Part shown: piece after piece, positions 27,055 to 35,924 of the stretch
Numbering within the stretch: the first letter of the stretch is position 1
Layout: the number at the start of each line of letters is the position of its first letter
Source: Pseudolabrys sp035626335
GTDB taxonomy: Bacteria; Pseudomonadota; Alphaproteobacteria; Rhizobiales; Xanthobacteraceae
DNA: 64,000 nucleotides
NCBI GenBank assembly: GCA_035626335.1
Contig: DASPNW010000011.1
Location: forward strand, 1 to 64,000
Direction of reading: 5' to 3'
Position numbers and translations under genes: made by a program
The notes under the pieces: generated by a model
The model's input: the letters and a program-made list of their open reading frames with translations, nothing else
Told to the model about the DNA's origin: nothing
The model's database searches: none

Positions 27055-27426
27055 TCAAGTCTTGATATCCGCCGGCAATTTTCCGCCATTGGCGGCGAGC
27101 TTCGCCATGACTTGCTTGTGCAACCAGACATTCATGGTCGCGGAGTCATTGGTATTACCGGTGTAGTTCAGTTCCTTTGCGAGTTGTTTTCTTGCGGCAA
27201 CACTGCTGTCCAGGCCGAGAGCCTTCATCAGATCGACAATGGACGTCCGCCAGGCAAGCTTTTCACCAGTAGCCGCTGCTGCTTTGTCGACGATGGCGGC
27301 AACATCGACCGTTTGTGCCGGGGGTGCGCTAGTAGGCGTTGCGCCCGGCGCCAAGGTTGGCGAAGCGTTGGCCTGTGCGGAGCCGTGACCGAAAATCGCA
27401 CCCATAATGCTTCCGAAGATACTCAT
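27055..27426 (-). CDS. DUF3597 family protein
   Basis: 123 residues. The start MSIFGSIMGAIFGHG and the C-terminal domain are those of DUF3597: VDVAAIVDKAAAATGEKLAW, SIVDLMKALGLDSSVAARKQ, and a final MNVWLHKQVMAKLAANGGK. A Pro/Ala/Thr-rich linker separates the N-terminal helix from the domain. Family function is unknown; it looks like a cytoplasmic or peripheral helical bundle related to LysM-associated proteins. It is divergent from the YidB gene, and the 206-bp gap between them should hold both promoters. Confidence 0.88.
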   Translation of the reverse strand: MSIFGSIMGAIFGHGSAQANASPTLAPGATPTSAPPAQTVDVAAIVDKAAAATGEKLAWRTSIVDLMKALGLDSSVAARKQLAKELNYTGNTNDSATMNVWLHKQVMAKLAANGGKLPADIKT

Positions 27427-27632
27427 AACCCGTCCTCCACGTCGGTTTGTGACAGGGGCGCCGTTGCGCGCTACATCAATACCTCCCTGCCAGAATATTC
27501 AGTATATCTTCGCGTCAAAGTGACGGCGGGTAAACTTCGCGCGAGCAAGCGCAAAACCGCCGTCAGCGCCGTGTTTTTGTCATCGCAACGGTATAACTTC
27601 TAAACACACCCAATTCTAACGGGAGGCGGCAC

Positions 27633-28214
27633 ATGGGCCTAATGGATGTCCTCAATGGGATGCAAAATGGACCGCATGGACAACGCGATCCGAGCGGCGG
27701 CGGCAGTGGTGGTGGAGGAATGTCGCCTATCACGATGGCGATCCTTGGTTTGCTGGCTTACAAAGCCGTCAAAGGTCTTGCGGGTGGCCAACCATCGGCT
27801 GCACCAGCAAACCCTCGCGCGACGCCGGGGGCAAATCCAATTAACGTTGGTCCTGCTGGGAGCTCCGGCGGTTTGAGCGATCTGCTCAAAGGCGGGCTGG
27901 GCGGGCTTCTCGCAGGTGGGGCCGCGGGCGGCGTCTTGAGCGGTGGTTTGAACGACCTGCTTAAACAATTCCAGCAAAGCGGCCATGGCGAAACCGTCGA
28001 TTCTTGGGTCGGCACCGGTCCCAACAAGGCGATTTCGCCGAATGACCTGGCTGGCGCCCTCGGTTCGGACAAGCTCAACATGCTCATGTCACAAACGGGA
28101 ATGTCCCGGGATGACCTGCTCAAGGGCCTTAGCCAATATCTGCCGCAAGTGGTCGATCAATTGACGCCGAAAGGTCGGTTGCCCACTGAACAGGAAGCCC
28201 AGCGTATGCTCTGA
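27633..28214 (+). CDS. YidB (DUF937) family protein
   Basis: 193 residues. The N-terminal segment MGLMDVLNGMQNGPHGQRDP is followed by a glycine stretch and a central hydrophobic part. The C-terminal domain has the DUF937/YidB pattern: SWVGTGPNKAISPNDLAGAL, then a helix-rich MLMSQTGMSRDDLLKGLSQY ending VVDQLTPKGRLPTEQEAQ. GGGAGGCGGC precedes the ATG. Function of the family is not established. It is grouped here with DUF3597 and GlsB-like proteins. Confidence 0.88.
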   Translation: MGLMDVLNGMQNGPHGQRDPSGGGSGGGGMSPITMAILGLLAYKAVKGLAGGQPSAAPANPRATPGANPINVGPAGSSGGLSDLLKGGLGGLLAGGAAGGVLSGGLNDLLKQFQQSGHGETVDSWVGTGPNKAISPNDLAGALGSDKLNMLMSQTGMSRDDLLKGLSQYLPQVVDQLTPKGRLPTEQEAQRML

Positions 28215-28290
28215 TGCATATTCGGTTGCCTGTGCGATCTGAGCAAGGCAGACGTCGGAAAGGTCTCGCTGACAGAAGATAGGAGCGAGG

Positions 28291-28572
28291 ATGGGCATCA
28301 TCTGGATTATTCTTATTGGCTTCGTTGCCGGGCTTATCGCGCGGTGGTTGTCGCCGGGCCCGAACAGTCCCTCGGGCTTTTTACTCACGACAGTACTTGG
28401 AATAGGCGGCGCGTTCCTCGCGACTTGGATCGGCCAGGCGATTGGTTGGTACAGGCCCGATCAAGGTGCGGGCTTTATCGGCGCCACCGTCGGCGCGGTG
28501 TTGGTGCTGTTCATTTGGAACCGGCTGGTCGCTGCGCGAGTGATACCAGATCCCGGGGCCGGGCCGCGCTAG
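28291..28572 (+). CDS. GlsB/YeaQ/YmgE family membrane protein
   Basis: 93 residues with three membrane segments. It has the family pattern MGIIWIILIGFVAGLIARWL, then a glycine-zipper GFIGATVGAVLVLFIWN. These small transglycosylase-associated proteins are often stress-induced, but their biochemical role is unknown. RBS GGAGCGAGG is well placed. Lies 76 bp after the YidB gene in the same direction, so the two may be co-transcribed. It is slightly longer than the family average because of a Pro/Gly/Arg tail. Confidence 0.93.
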   Translation: MGIIWIILIGFVAGLIARWLSPGPNSPSGFLLTTVLGIGGAFLATWIGQAIGWYRPDQGAGFIGATVGAVLVLFIWNRLVAARVIPDPGAGPR

Positions 28573-28751
28573 ACGAGGGCTGCAAACGACTTGAGACGCG
28601 CAGGATTGAGCGTCAGCGTGCGGCTTTGCGATTTTTTGGCCCATGCGTCAGGGGTATTGATCTTGCTCAATTCCTCCCGCACGATTGCTGCAACCATTGA
28701 CTTTAAGGCTTTCAAATACTTCGAACCCGCCAGTAGTTTTCTCCAACATCG

Positions 28752-29621
28752 GTGAAGATCATGTTCCGGCTGACCGCTGTACTCCTCACGCTATTGTCTG
28801 TGACGGTCGCATCCGCCCAGACACAAGTGCCGTCCAATAGCCGTCTCAAGGCTATCGCAAGCTCAAAAACGATCAAGATCGCTTACCGGACGGATGCCAG
28901 GCCATTTTCTTTCCTGAATGACAACAAAGAACCGGTGGGCTTCACAATCGATATCTGCAAATTGGTTGCAAATTCCATCGAGCGGCAACTTGGAGTCGGC
29001 GCCCTCAAGATCGAGTGGGTTCCTGTAAACGTCCAGACGCGCTTTACGACGGTCGCAAGCGGCAAGGCCGACATGGAATGCGGGTCAAGCACGGTGACGC
29101 TGGGCCGCATGAAAGAGGTCGATTTTTCGAATTTTATTTTTGTCGAAAGCACCGGCCTTGTCGTTACGAGAGCGTCGAACATACGGACCTTTACGGATAT
29201 GGCGGGCAAGCGAATTGCTGTCGCGTCGGGGACGACGAACGAACAAGCCATTGTTGCGCAGCTGAAGCAACAAAAGGTTGAGGCGACTGTGATCTCTGTA
29301 AAGGATGGAGCCGAAGCGATCGCCTTGTTGGAGGCTGGCAATGCCGATGGTTTCGCCAGCGACAAGCTTTTGCTGGTCGGCGCTCACATGAAAAATCCTC
29401 AGGCCTTGGTCATGCTGCCCGATGATTTGTCCGTTGAGCCGTACGCCATTGCGTTGCCCCGCGGCGATTGGGCTCTTCGGCTGGCAGTCAATACGGGACT
29501 TGCGGAAATTTACCGTAGCGGACAGATCATAACGATCTTCAAAGGATGGTTCGATCGGATCGGGCTGCAAATGAGTCCGGTATTGAGGATTATGTACGGC
29601 CTGGGGGCACTTTCGGATTGA
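28752..29621 (+). CDS. Amino-acid-type ABC solute-binding protein (SBP family 3)
   Basis: 289 residues from the GTG at 28752; an ATG at 28761 is equally possible. Signal peptide ends VASAQ. The type II periplasmic fold has the family motif GFTIDICKLVANSIE and the ECGSSTVTLGRMKEVDFSNF segment that contributes the ligand-carboxylate binding arginine. These proteins bind polar amino acids such as glutamate, glutamine or arginine. No permease or ATPase gene adjoins; the next gene is a convergent exporter. The gene is therefore an orphan binding protein. Confidence 0.9.
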   Translation: MKIMFRLTAVLLTLLSVTVASAQTQVPSNSRLKAIASSKTIKIAYRTDARPFSFLNDNKEPVGFTIDICKLVANSIERQLGVGALKIEWVPVNVQTRFTTVASGKADMECGSSTVTLGRMKEVDFSNFIFVESTGLVVTRASNIRTFTDMAGKRIAVASGTTNEQAIVAQLKQQKVEATVISVKDGAEAIALLEAGNADGFASDKLLLVGAHMKNPQALVMLPDDLSVEPYAIALPRGDWALRLAVNTGLAEIYRSGQIITIFKGWFDRIGLQMSPVLRIMYGLGALSD

Positions 29622-29636
29622 GCACCGAGGGAATTC

Positions 29637-31418
29637 TCAATCGACGGCGGCCGGAGAAACGATTGGAGCCGTTGAAATAAATTGTTGTTTGGCGAGACGG
29701 GCAAATCGACCACCGGCGCTGACCAATTCGTCGAAGGACCCGCTTTCGACAATTCTTCCCGTGTCGAAGACGAGGATGCGCGAGGCCTTGCGCACCGTCG
29801 ACAGCCGATGCGCAATGACAAATGTGGTGCGGCCCTTCATGACTTCGTCGAGAGCCTGCATCACTTTCGTTTCAGTATCGGCATCGAGGGCGCTCGTTGC
29901 CTCGTCGAGAATAAGGATCGGCGGGTCCTTCAAAAGCGCGCGCGCAATCGACAATCGTTGGCGCTCGCCACCGGACAGCGAGCGACCGCGCTCGCCGACG
30001 CTGTCCCCAAAACCCGCTGATTTGCGCTCGATAAACTCCAGGGCCTGGGCGCGCTCGACCGCGTCAAGAATCTCTGCGTCAGTCGCATTGGGTTTCCCAA
30101 CCAGCAGATTCTCGGTGATCGAGCGGTTAAAAAGTAGCGCCTCCTGGAAAACCACTCCGATGTTTCGACGCAATGCCGAAAGCTTGAATTTGCGAATGTC
30201 TGTCCCGTCAATTTCAATTTGACCTGATTGCGGGTCGAAGGCGCGGTGAAGTAGCGCGATTGCGGTTGACTTTCCTGCGCCGGTTGCGCCAACCAGCGCA
30301 ATTGTTTCGCCTGGCATCGCCTTGAAGTTCAAGTCTTCCACGGCCATCTGCTTGCCGTCGTACGAGAAAAATACATGCTTGAATTCGACAAGTCCCTGCA
30401 GTCTGCCGGGATCGATCGCGTCCGGTTCATCGCGAATGGATGGGACAGTATCCCAAACGTGGAAGAACTCGCGCAAGCGCGGCGCCTCGGATACCACGCT
30501 GTTGATGAAACTGACGCTGTGTTCCAATCGGGCAATGATAAGGCCGGCGAAATTCATGAACGTGACCATTTCCCCGACGGTCGCTTTGCCGTTGATGGTC
30601 AGCAGGGTCCCTGCGATGATGATAGCGAGCACGGTCAATGTCGTTGCGGTGCGGGTCAACACGTTTGCCAACGCCCACCACGAAAGGACCGGCATTTGGG
30701 CGGACAACAGTCGTTCGACAACCGAACGCAGCTCGGCTACTTCGGCCTCGAGGCGCGAAAAGCTTTGCACTAGTGCAATGTTGCCCAGAGTATCCGATGC
30801 GCGTTCCGCGAGGTCGGAGTAATGCTGCTCGACTGTGCTTTGCAACGTTTCAGTCTTGCGGACGATGAGCGCAGTAAGCACCGCGAAAACGATGCACAAG
30901 ACAATCAGCAGCAAGGCGAGCCGCCAGTTGATAAAGAGCGAAATTGGCAGCAGGACGAGCAACGAAATAAGCGACGAGAGGTTGTCGCGAAAGAATCCGA
31001 CCCAGAGTCCCCACAACGCTTCCGTGCCTTGCAGCATCATCTTCATCAATCGGCCGGAATGCGTATTGCCGTGGTAGGACAACGGAAGCTGCAGAACGTG
31101 CTCGAAGTAACTCGTTAAAACGACGTGGCGTCGCCGATGCGCGAGTCGATCCGCGTAAAGAGCGATCAAGGTCCCGCAAGCGATGGTGAAAAGCCCAAAG
31201 CCAGCCCATGCGGCAAGCAAAACTGTTAAATGAGGCCACTCCGGCTGCTCGCCGCGTATCTGTGCCCCCGTCAGTGCATCGATGATGCGGCCGAGCAGTA
31301 CCGGCTCGGCAAACTGCGCCGATGCGAGGGCAAGATTTGCCAGCGCCAAAGTCCATGCCAGAGGGCCCTCTGAGCCCAGTAGGGCAAGAACACGCCCATA
31401 AAGACGAAGGATGCTCAT
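29637..31418 (-). CDS. ndvA: Cyclic beta-1,2-glucan ABC exporter NdvA/ChvA type
   Basis: 593-residue ABC half-transporter with the membrane domain fused to the ATPase, as in NdvA and ChvA, which export cyclic beta-1,2-glucan to the periplasm in rhizobia. Length and the start MSILRLYGRVLALLGSEGP fit. The membrane domain spans residues 1-300. The ATPase has Walker A GATGAGKST, signature LSGGERQRLSIA, Walker B ILILDEATSALD, and the switch histidine in FVIAHRLS. No cyclic glucan synthase gene (ndvB) is in the window. It could instead be a related lipid or peptide exporter, but the NdvA likeness is strongest. Confidence 0.88.
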   Translation of the reverse strand: MSILRLYGRVLALLGSEGPLAWTLALANLALASAQFAEPVLLGRIIDALTGAQIRGEQPEWPHLTVLLAAWAGFGLFTIACGTLIALYADRLAHRRRHVVLTSYFEHVLQLPLSYHGNTHSGRLMKMMLQGTEALWGLWVGFFRDNLSSLISLLVLLPISLFINWRLALLLIVLCIVFAVLTALIVRKTETLQSTVEQHYSDLAERASDTLGNIALVQSFSRLEAEVAELRSVVERLLSAQMPVLSWWALANVLTRTATTLTVLAIIIAGTLLTINGKATVGEMVTFMNFAGLIIARLEHSVSFINSVVSEAPRLREFFHVWDTVPSIRDEPDAIDPGRLQGLVEFKHVFFSYDGKQMAVEDLNFKAMPGETIALVGATGAGKSTAIALLHRAFDPQSGQIEIDGTDIRKFKLSALRRNIGVVFQEALLFNRSITENLLVGKPNATDAEILDAVERAQALEFIERKSAGFGDSVGERGRSLSGGERQRLSIARALLKDPPILILDEATSALDADTETKVMQALDEVMKGRTTFVIAHRLSTVRKASRILVFDTGRIVESGSFDELVSAGGRFARLAKQQFISTAPIVSPAAVD

Positions 31419-31566
31419 GTGTGTTCTCGGCGATTTGCGGTCCCGGTTTCAGCATAGGTTACAGGCTGTCCGGGCGGACCAAAATAGATGCGATTTTGAG
31501 ATCGGCTGAACCATCGTCCACTGATCACGATATTGCGATTTGTTGCCCCAGATTGGCGGGCCTTTA

Positions 31567-31956
31567 ATGGTCGAAGTGCAAATAACCAGGTTAAACGAAA
31601 TGACAGTCGTACCCCCCAGAGTCCCGGTTTCCGACAAACGTACGCCAGCTCCGCGCAGTACAAACTCAGTTGTCGTTAAGCGCTCGATCATCCGCGATGG
31701 GCACAAGTCGAGCGTATCTTTGGAAGATCAATTCTGGGATGGCCTTCGCTATATCGCAACGCGCGAAAACATGACGGTCTCGAAGTTGGTCGAAACCATC
31801 GATCACGGTCGCAACAGGCGCAATCTCTCGTCTGCAATCCGCGTATTCGTATTGGACTACTTCAGACGCAATAGTCAGGATAGATTACCGTTCGAGGCGG
31901 ACAACTCCGGCGCGAGCACAACGGCGCCATCTCTCGAAAACACCACCGCCAAATAA
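31567..31956 (+). CDS. Ribbon-helix-helix domain protein
   Basis: 129 residues from the ATG at 31567; a second ATG at 31600 in frame is an alternative. The core matches the ribbon-helix-helix domain of PF13467: VVVKRSIIRDGHKSSVSLED, FWDGLRYIATRENMTVSKLV, and the end NLSSAIRVFVLDYFRR. The beta-strand KSSVSL would pair in a dimer and contact DNA, so a small transcriptional regulator is likely. Targets are unknown. A tail of about 25 residues follows the domain. Confidence 0.85.
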   Translation: MVEVQITRLNEMTVVPPRVPVSDKRTPAPRSTNSVVVKRSIIRDGHKSSVSLEDQFWDGLRYIATRENMTVSKLVETIDHGRNRRNLSSAIRVFVLDYFRRNSQDRLPFEADNSGASTTAPSLENTTAK

Positions 31957-32030
31957 ATTGTGGTAAAAGTACGCCCGTCGGTTTTGAACTGCACACGCGT
32001 ACCATCATCACTGAGGCAGAGGAGATCAAA

Positions 32031-32243
32031 ATGGCAAGGGGACGTCGTGGACTAGACCGTCGCCATCGCGACCGCAGTGGGAGGATCGAGAAAAAACACG
32101 GCAACACCCGGGTCGGTTCTCTCCGCAAGGAATATGGCCCTAAGTTCGCAAAGGGCCGGCGTAAAGACATGATGCTCAAGACATTGCTCAAGGAGACGGG
32201 CACCGCCTCATTGCACGAGTATTTGCGGCGCCACCACAAGTGA
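32031..32243 (+). CDS. Small basic protein, function unknown
   Basis: 70 residues, rich in Arg, Lys and His, preceded by AGAGGAG. The pattern NTRVGSLRKEYGPKF, followed by LKTLLKETGTASLHEYLRRH, is recurrent in small proteins of Hyphomicrobiales. The basic N terminus could bind nucleic acid. It follows the ribbon-helix-helix gene by 74 bp in the same direction. Function unknown. Confidence 0.72.
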   Translation: MARGRRGLDRRHRDRSGRIEKKHGNTRVGSLRKEYGPKFAKGRRKDMMLKTLLKETGTASLHEYLRRHHK

Positions 32244-32262
32244 CGTTGGCGCTAATACGCGA

Positions 32263-33840
32263 TCACTTCAGCCCCGCGCGGCGGAAGCCTTCCAGATAGT
32301 GCGTTCGGTCAACGTCCCTTTTGAACGGCATCTCGCTGGCGAGCCAGTCCAGGGAGACATTGGGCTGCACGCGCCGCAGCTCGAGCAGCGCAGTTTTGGC
32401 GGATTCCGTCTGCCCAAGCATGCCCGCGGCGGCGGTGAGCACCCTGTGACCGCCGACGAAATCATTACGCAGGCGGATGGATTCTCGCGCCAACCGTATG
32501 GCCTCATCGTAGTTGTGTCCGACGTATTGCGAATAAGCGGCGATGCCGCAATAGATCGCCGAAAATGGATCGCGCGGGCTCAATCGCAGCGCGCGGCTTG
32601 CGGCCAAGTCCGCCTCCTGCCACCGCCCGCAATAGGACAGCGCGAGGCCATAATAGCCCTGTGCCAGCGAGAAGTTGGGATTGAGCTGCAGTGCCAACTC
32701 AAATTCGGCGAGCGAGTCGTCGAAACGCCGCGTGAACAGATAGACGTTGCCAAGCGCATAGTGTGCCCAGGGGTCTTCGCCGTCTGCTCGGATCGCTGCC
32801 AGCGCCGCTCGTTCGGCGACGGGTACTGACGCTGCCATATCCGCCCAGCCCATGTGCGCGCTGAAGGTGTGAGTGGCGCCAAGCACACCGAGCGCCTGAC
32901 CATAGTTCGGATCGATAGCTGTTGCCTTCTCGAGCAAGGCTTGGGCAACCACATTGTCCTGTCTCGTCACTCGCCAGTAATGCGACAGTGCGCGCATCAC
33001 CAGGTCCCAGGCATCTAGACTGTCGGGTGGCTTGCGTTGGGCGTGAAAGTTCTCCGCCGCGTAGATTTGTGGTTCGATCGCGGCAACAATCGCCTCGGTG
33101 ATTTCGTCCTGCACAGCAAACACATCTGCAATATCGCGGTCGTAGCGCTCAGCCCATATGTGGCTACCGGTTTCGACGTCATTGAGCTGCGCCGTAATAC
33201 GCACGCGATCGCCGCTTTTGCGCACGCTGCCTTCGACCACATAGCCGACGCCGAGTTCTTCGGCGATCTGCTTTATATGGACGGTTTTGCCTTTGTATGT
33301 GAACGATGAGTTGCGTGCGATCACGAAGAACCAGCGTAACTTGGACAACGCGGTGATGATATCTTCGCTAATACCGTCGGAAAAATACTCGTGTTCCGGA
33401 TCACCGCTCATATTGATGAACGGGAGTACGGCGATGGCGGGGCGATCCGGCAGTGGCAGAGCCGATCGGGATGGCTCATGGATCTCGGCCTGCGGTTCGA
33501 TGCCTAGGGGCCGTAATTGAACGTCGGCCACGAAGCGCAGGCCTTTGCGCGCAATGGTGCGGATTAGTTTCTGCTTCCCGCCGCTGTCGCCCACCGCCTT
33601 GCGTGCGGCGTTGATGCGGCTCGTCAGGGTCGAATCGGAAACCACCCGGCCACCCCAGACCGAGGCAATGAGATCATCCTTGCTGACGACGCGATCACGA
33701 TTCTGCACCAGATATATCAACAGATCGAATACCTGCGGCTCCACCGCAACGGGTTCGGTGCCGCGGAGCAGCTCGCGACGGTCGTCGTCAAGGGTATGAT
33801 CACCAAAGAGAAATTGCACGTTGGTCGCCCCCAACCGCAC
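32263..33840 (-). CDS. OmpR-type winged-helix regulator with TolB-like and TPR domains
   Basis: 525 residues from the GTG at 33840; a second in-frame GTG at 33819 has GGGGG upstream and may be the real start. An N-terminal OmpR-type DNA-binding domain (about 10-105: VFDLLIYLVQNRDRVVSKDD, then LTSRINAARKAVGD) is not linked to a receiver domain. A middle domain (about 135-265: RPAIAVLPFINMSGD and SDGISEDIITALSKL) is the TolB-like N-terminal domain found in CadC-like and adenylate-cyclase-like proteins. TPR-type repeats fill 330-520. No membrane segment. It may regulate transcription in response to protein partners held by the TPR part. Targets unknown. Confidence 0.9.
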   Translation of the reverse strand: MRLGATNVQFLFGDHTLDDDRRELLRGTEPVAVEPQVFDLLIYLVQNRDRVVSKDDLIASVWGGRVVSDSTLTSRINAARKAVGDSGGKQKLIRTIARKGLRFVADVQLRPLGIEPQAEIHEPSRSALPLPDRPAIAVLPFINMSGDPEHEYFSDGISEDIITALSKLRWFFVIARNSSFTYKGKTVHIKQIAEELGVGYVVEGSVRKSGDRVRITAQLNDVETGSHIWAERYDRDIADVFAVQDEITEAIVAAIEPQIYAAENFHAQRKPPDSLDAWDLVMRALSHYWRVTRQDNVVAQALLEKATAIDPNYGQALGVLGATHTFSAHMGWADMAASVPVAERAALAAIRADGEDPWAHYALGNVYLFTRRFDDSLAEFELALQLNPNFSLAQGYYGLALSYCGRWQEADLAASRALRLSPRDPFSAIYCGIAAYSQYVGHNYDEAIRLARESIRLRNDFVGGHRVLTAAAGMLGQTESAKTALLELRRVQPNVSLDWLASEMPFKRDVDRTHYLEGFRRAGLK

Positions 33841-33966
33841 TTCGGAACCGGCCTCAGGAAATAATCAAGCCCGTCTCAAGGACAAATCAAGGTCCGCGCA
33901 AAGTCTTTTCGATGCGAAGGCGGTACTCACATCTCAATCATGTTGGAAATTGGACAGGAGATTGTG

Positions 33967-34827
33967 ATGCCAGCTGCAACGTTAACCGCCGTCAAGCCCT
34001 CTATGCAGGACACGCCCGCGGCATCGGCCGATCTGACAGTCATAAAAGCCAGGCAAAAGGCGGCCTGGTCATCGGGCAACTACGCCGTCGTTGGCACAAC
34101 GTTGCAGATCGTAGGCGAGGAGCTTTGCGAGGCGCTCGATCTGCAAGCGGGCAGCAAAGTGCTCGACGTTGCCGCTGGCAACGGAATGGTCAGCCTGGCT
34201 GCCGCCCGGCGCTGGTGCGACGTCGTTTCGACAGATTACGTGGCGAGTCTGCTCGAGCAAGGTCGCGCCCGCGCTGCGGCTGAAGGCGTGGCAATCGAAT
34301 TCAAGGAAGCCGATGCAGAGGCGTTGCCATTTTCCGATCGCAGCTTCGACGCGGTGCTGTCGACGTTCGGCGTGATGTTTACGCCCAACCAGGACAAGGC
34401 CGCCGCAGAGCTCCTGCGCGTCTGCAAGCCGGGAGGTCAAATCGGTCTTACCAACTGGACTCCGGATGGCTTCATCGGACAAATGTTCAAGACAATCGGC
34501 AAACACCTGCCGCCACCGGCCGCCGCCAAGTCTCCCTTGCTGTGGGGCACACGCGCGCGCCTCACGGAGATGTTTGAGCCGGCCACGGCCTGGATTAAGA
34601 CCGAATCGCGTCACTACAATTTTCGCTATCGGTCCGCGCAACACTTCCTCGAGGTGTTTCGGACTTACTATGGCCCGATGCTCAAGGCCTTCTCAGCGCT
34701 TGAGATGCCCCAGCAGAATCGTCTGGAGAAGGACCTCTACGACCTCATCGCGCGCATGAATCGGGCAGATAACGGCACGATGGTCGTGCCAAGCGAGTAT
34801 CTGGAAGTCGTCATTATGAAACGGTGA
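33967..34827 (+). CDS. Class I SAM-dependent methyltransferase
   Basis: 286 residues from the ATG at 33967, set by GGACAGGAG upstream. Rossmann methyltransferase motifs are present: VLDVAAGNGMVSLAAARR (SAM loop), the EADAEALPFSDRSFDAVLST block, and the LLRVCKPGGQIGLTNWTP strand. The C-terminal half, around EMFEPATAWIKTE, probably covers the substrate. The family (UbiE/COQ5-like) methylates small molecules; the substrate cannot be assigned. The divergent neighbour is the winged-helix/TPR regulator, which could control it, but this is only positional. Confidence 0.9.
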   Translation: MPAATLTAVKPSMQDTPAASADLTVIKARQKAAWSSGNYAVVGTTLQIVGEELCEALDLQAGSKVLDVAAGNGMVSLAAARRWCDVVSTDYVASLLEQGRARAAAEGVAIEFKEADAEALPFSDRSFDAVLSTFGVMFTPNQDKAAAELLRVCKPGGQIGLTNWTPDGFIGQMFKTIGKHLPPPAAAKSPLLWGTRARLTEMFEPATAWIKTESRHYNFRYRSAQHFLEVFRTYYGPMLKAFSALEMPQQNRLEKDLYDLIARMNRADNGTMVVPSEYLEVVIMKR

Positions 34828-34892
34828 AGTGTGTCGATGGTCTGTTCACGAGGTGAGCACTACGACAGCCAAAGCGGATCGAGCAGGAAAGT

Positions 34893-35093
34893 ATGATGAA
34901 TGCCGCAGCTTATGGGGGCGATCACGCCCCCGCAACGGCTGTTTCCAGCCGCCTGACGACCGGAGCGCGCAAAGGTCTCTTTGCGTGCTTCATGAACGCA
35001 TTGAGGGAATCGCGAATTCGGCAGGCGCAGCGCGTGCTTGAGATTTACGCGCGTCTGTTGCCAGCGAATGACTCCATAAAGGTGAAGCGCTGA
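34893..35093 (+). CDS. Small protein, function unknown
   Basis: 66 residues, with two adjacent ATG codons; AGGAAAG is upstream. The second half, LFACFMNALRESRIRQAQRV then LEIYARLL, is one amphipathic helix of the kind common in small proteins of this group. No signal peptide. It is followed after 26 bp by two overlapping microprotein frames on the same strand. Function unknown. Confidence 0.45.
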   Translation: MMNAAAYGGDHAPATAVSSRLTTGARKGLFACFMNALRESRIRQAQRVLEIYARLLPANDSIKVKR

Positions 35094-35119
35094 AGCGTTA
35101 TCCGACCGAAGGAGACCTA

Positions 35120-35197
35120 ATGAGAGTGACCGAAGCTCTAACCGTCATCGACCCGATGACAGCGTACGCTCGAATGTTGATCGAGGAGTCGGTGTAA
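35120..35197 (+). CDS. 25-residue microprotein or leader frame
   Basis: Frame MRVTEALTVIDPMTAYARML, followed by a short acidic end. It has a near-perfect ribosome site (GAAGGAGACCTA then ATG) and its stop overlaps the start of the next small gene (TAATG). It may be a real microprotein or a translational-coupling leader. Function unknown. Confidence 0.45.
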   Translation: MRVTEALTVIDPMTAYARMLIEESV

Positions 35198-35370
35198 TGG
35201 AATTGATTTGGAACAATCCCTGGCTCTTGACCGCCGTTCTGTCGCCCGGTGAGCCGCAGAAGCGTTGCCCCATCACGGGCTTTCCATGCGAAGGCGACCT
35301 GTCGCATCTGTGCAAAGATTATGGTTGCGCTCGCAAGGGTGGTTTGTCGCCCCACTCAGGTGAGAATTAA
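35197..35370 (+). CDS. 57-residue cysteine-containing microprotein
   Basis: Reads MELIWNNPWLLTAVLSPGEP, then a Cys-rich part with CPITGFPCEGDLSHLC and DYGCARKGGLSPHSGEN. The four cysteines (C-x6-C-x7-C-x5-C as read) could bind a metal such as zinc or form disulfides. A GCARKGGLSPHS-type ending is familiar from small proteins of this bacterial order, recalled but not checked. GAGGAG lies before the ATG, and the gene is coupled to the 25-codon frame. The stop overlaps that of the convergent gene. Confidence 0.6.
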   Translation: MELIWNNPWLLTAVLSPGEPQKRCPITGFPCEGDLSHLCKDYGCARKGGLSPHSGEN

Positions 35371-35588
35371 TCCAGCGATTCAGCGGCCGGTCGGCCCGTA
35401 GCAAGTGCCCGCAATCCTTGCGCGATCTCACGCTGTTCGGCATCGCGCGCCATGCGTTCATAGTCTGCGGCGGCTTTTAGCAACAAGTCGCGCGCAATGT
35501 GAACGCGGAACTGTTCGGCCATCGACCGGCACTGCCGGGCTCGCGTCCGGCATCGTCTGCTTTCGGGAACGGCCAACGATAGAGACAT
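35367..35588 (-). CDS. Small helical protein, function unknown
   Basis: 73 residues. RTRARQCRSMAEQFRVHIAR then LLKAAADYERMARDAEQREI is a two-helix pattern very common among small proteins of Bradyrhizobium relatives. No signal peptide or cysteine pair with clear role. It overlaps the end of the convergent microprotein gene by 4 bp. Function unknown. Confidence 0.55.
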   Translation of the reverse strand: MSLSLAVPESRRCRTRARQCRSMAEQFRVHIARDLLLKAAADYERMARDAEQREIAQGLRALATGRPAAESLD

Positions 35589-35721
35589 ACGCGACTCGGT
35601 ATGAAAAAAGCGGCGTCATGCAATCTGTTCCGCGATCACGGCAAAAATTCGATTCCGCACGGTAAGATAGGACGGCCTGTTAATAATCGGTGTCCTAGTT
35701 TCCTGTGCGACTTGTGTTCGC

Positions 35722-35835
35722 ATGGCCCGAACAATTTCGAAGGACAAGCTGACATTGTTGGAGATCGCCGAAGCCTGGGAAAAATGTGCGCCAGAAGCTG
35801 AATTTAAAGAAAAGAGGAAAGACGAGACAGGCTGA
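35722..35835 (+). CDS. Possible 37-residue microprotein
   Basis: Frame MARTISKDKLTLLEIAEAWE followed by a charged end (KCAPEAEFKEKRKDETG). The helix LLEIAEAWEKCA resembles pieces of small proteins of this order, but no ribosome site is clear. It may be a remnant of a longer gene. Weak call. Confidence 0.25.
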   Translation: MARTISKDKLTLLEIAEAWEKCAPEAEFKEKRKDETG

Positions 35836-35924
35836 TGCCGCCGCGCGAAGTCAAAATAACGATATGTATAATGAGCAAGAGCTTATTGACCGGAAATGTA
35901 CCCCGCCTATGATTTATCGTCGCT

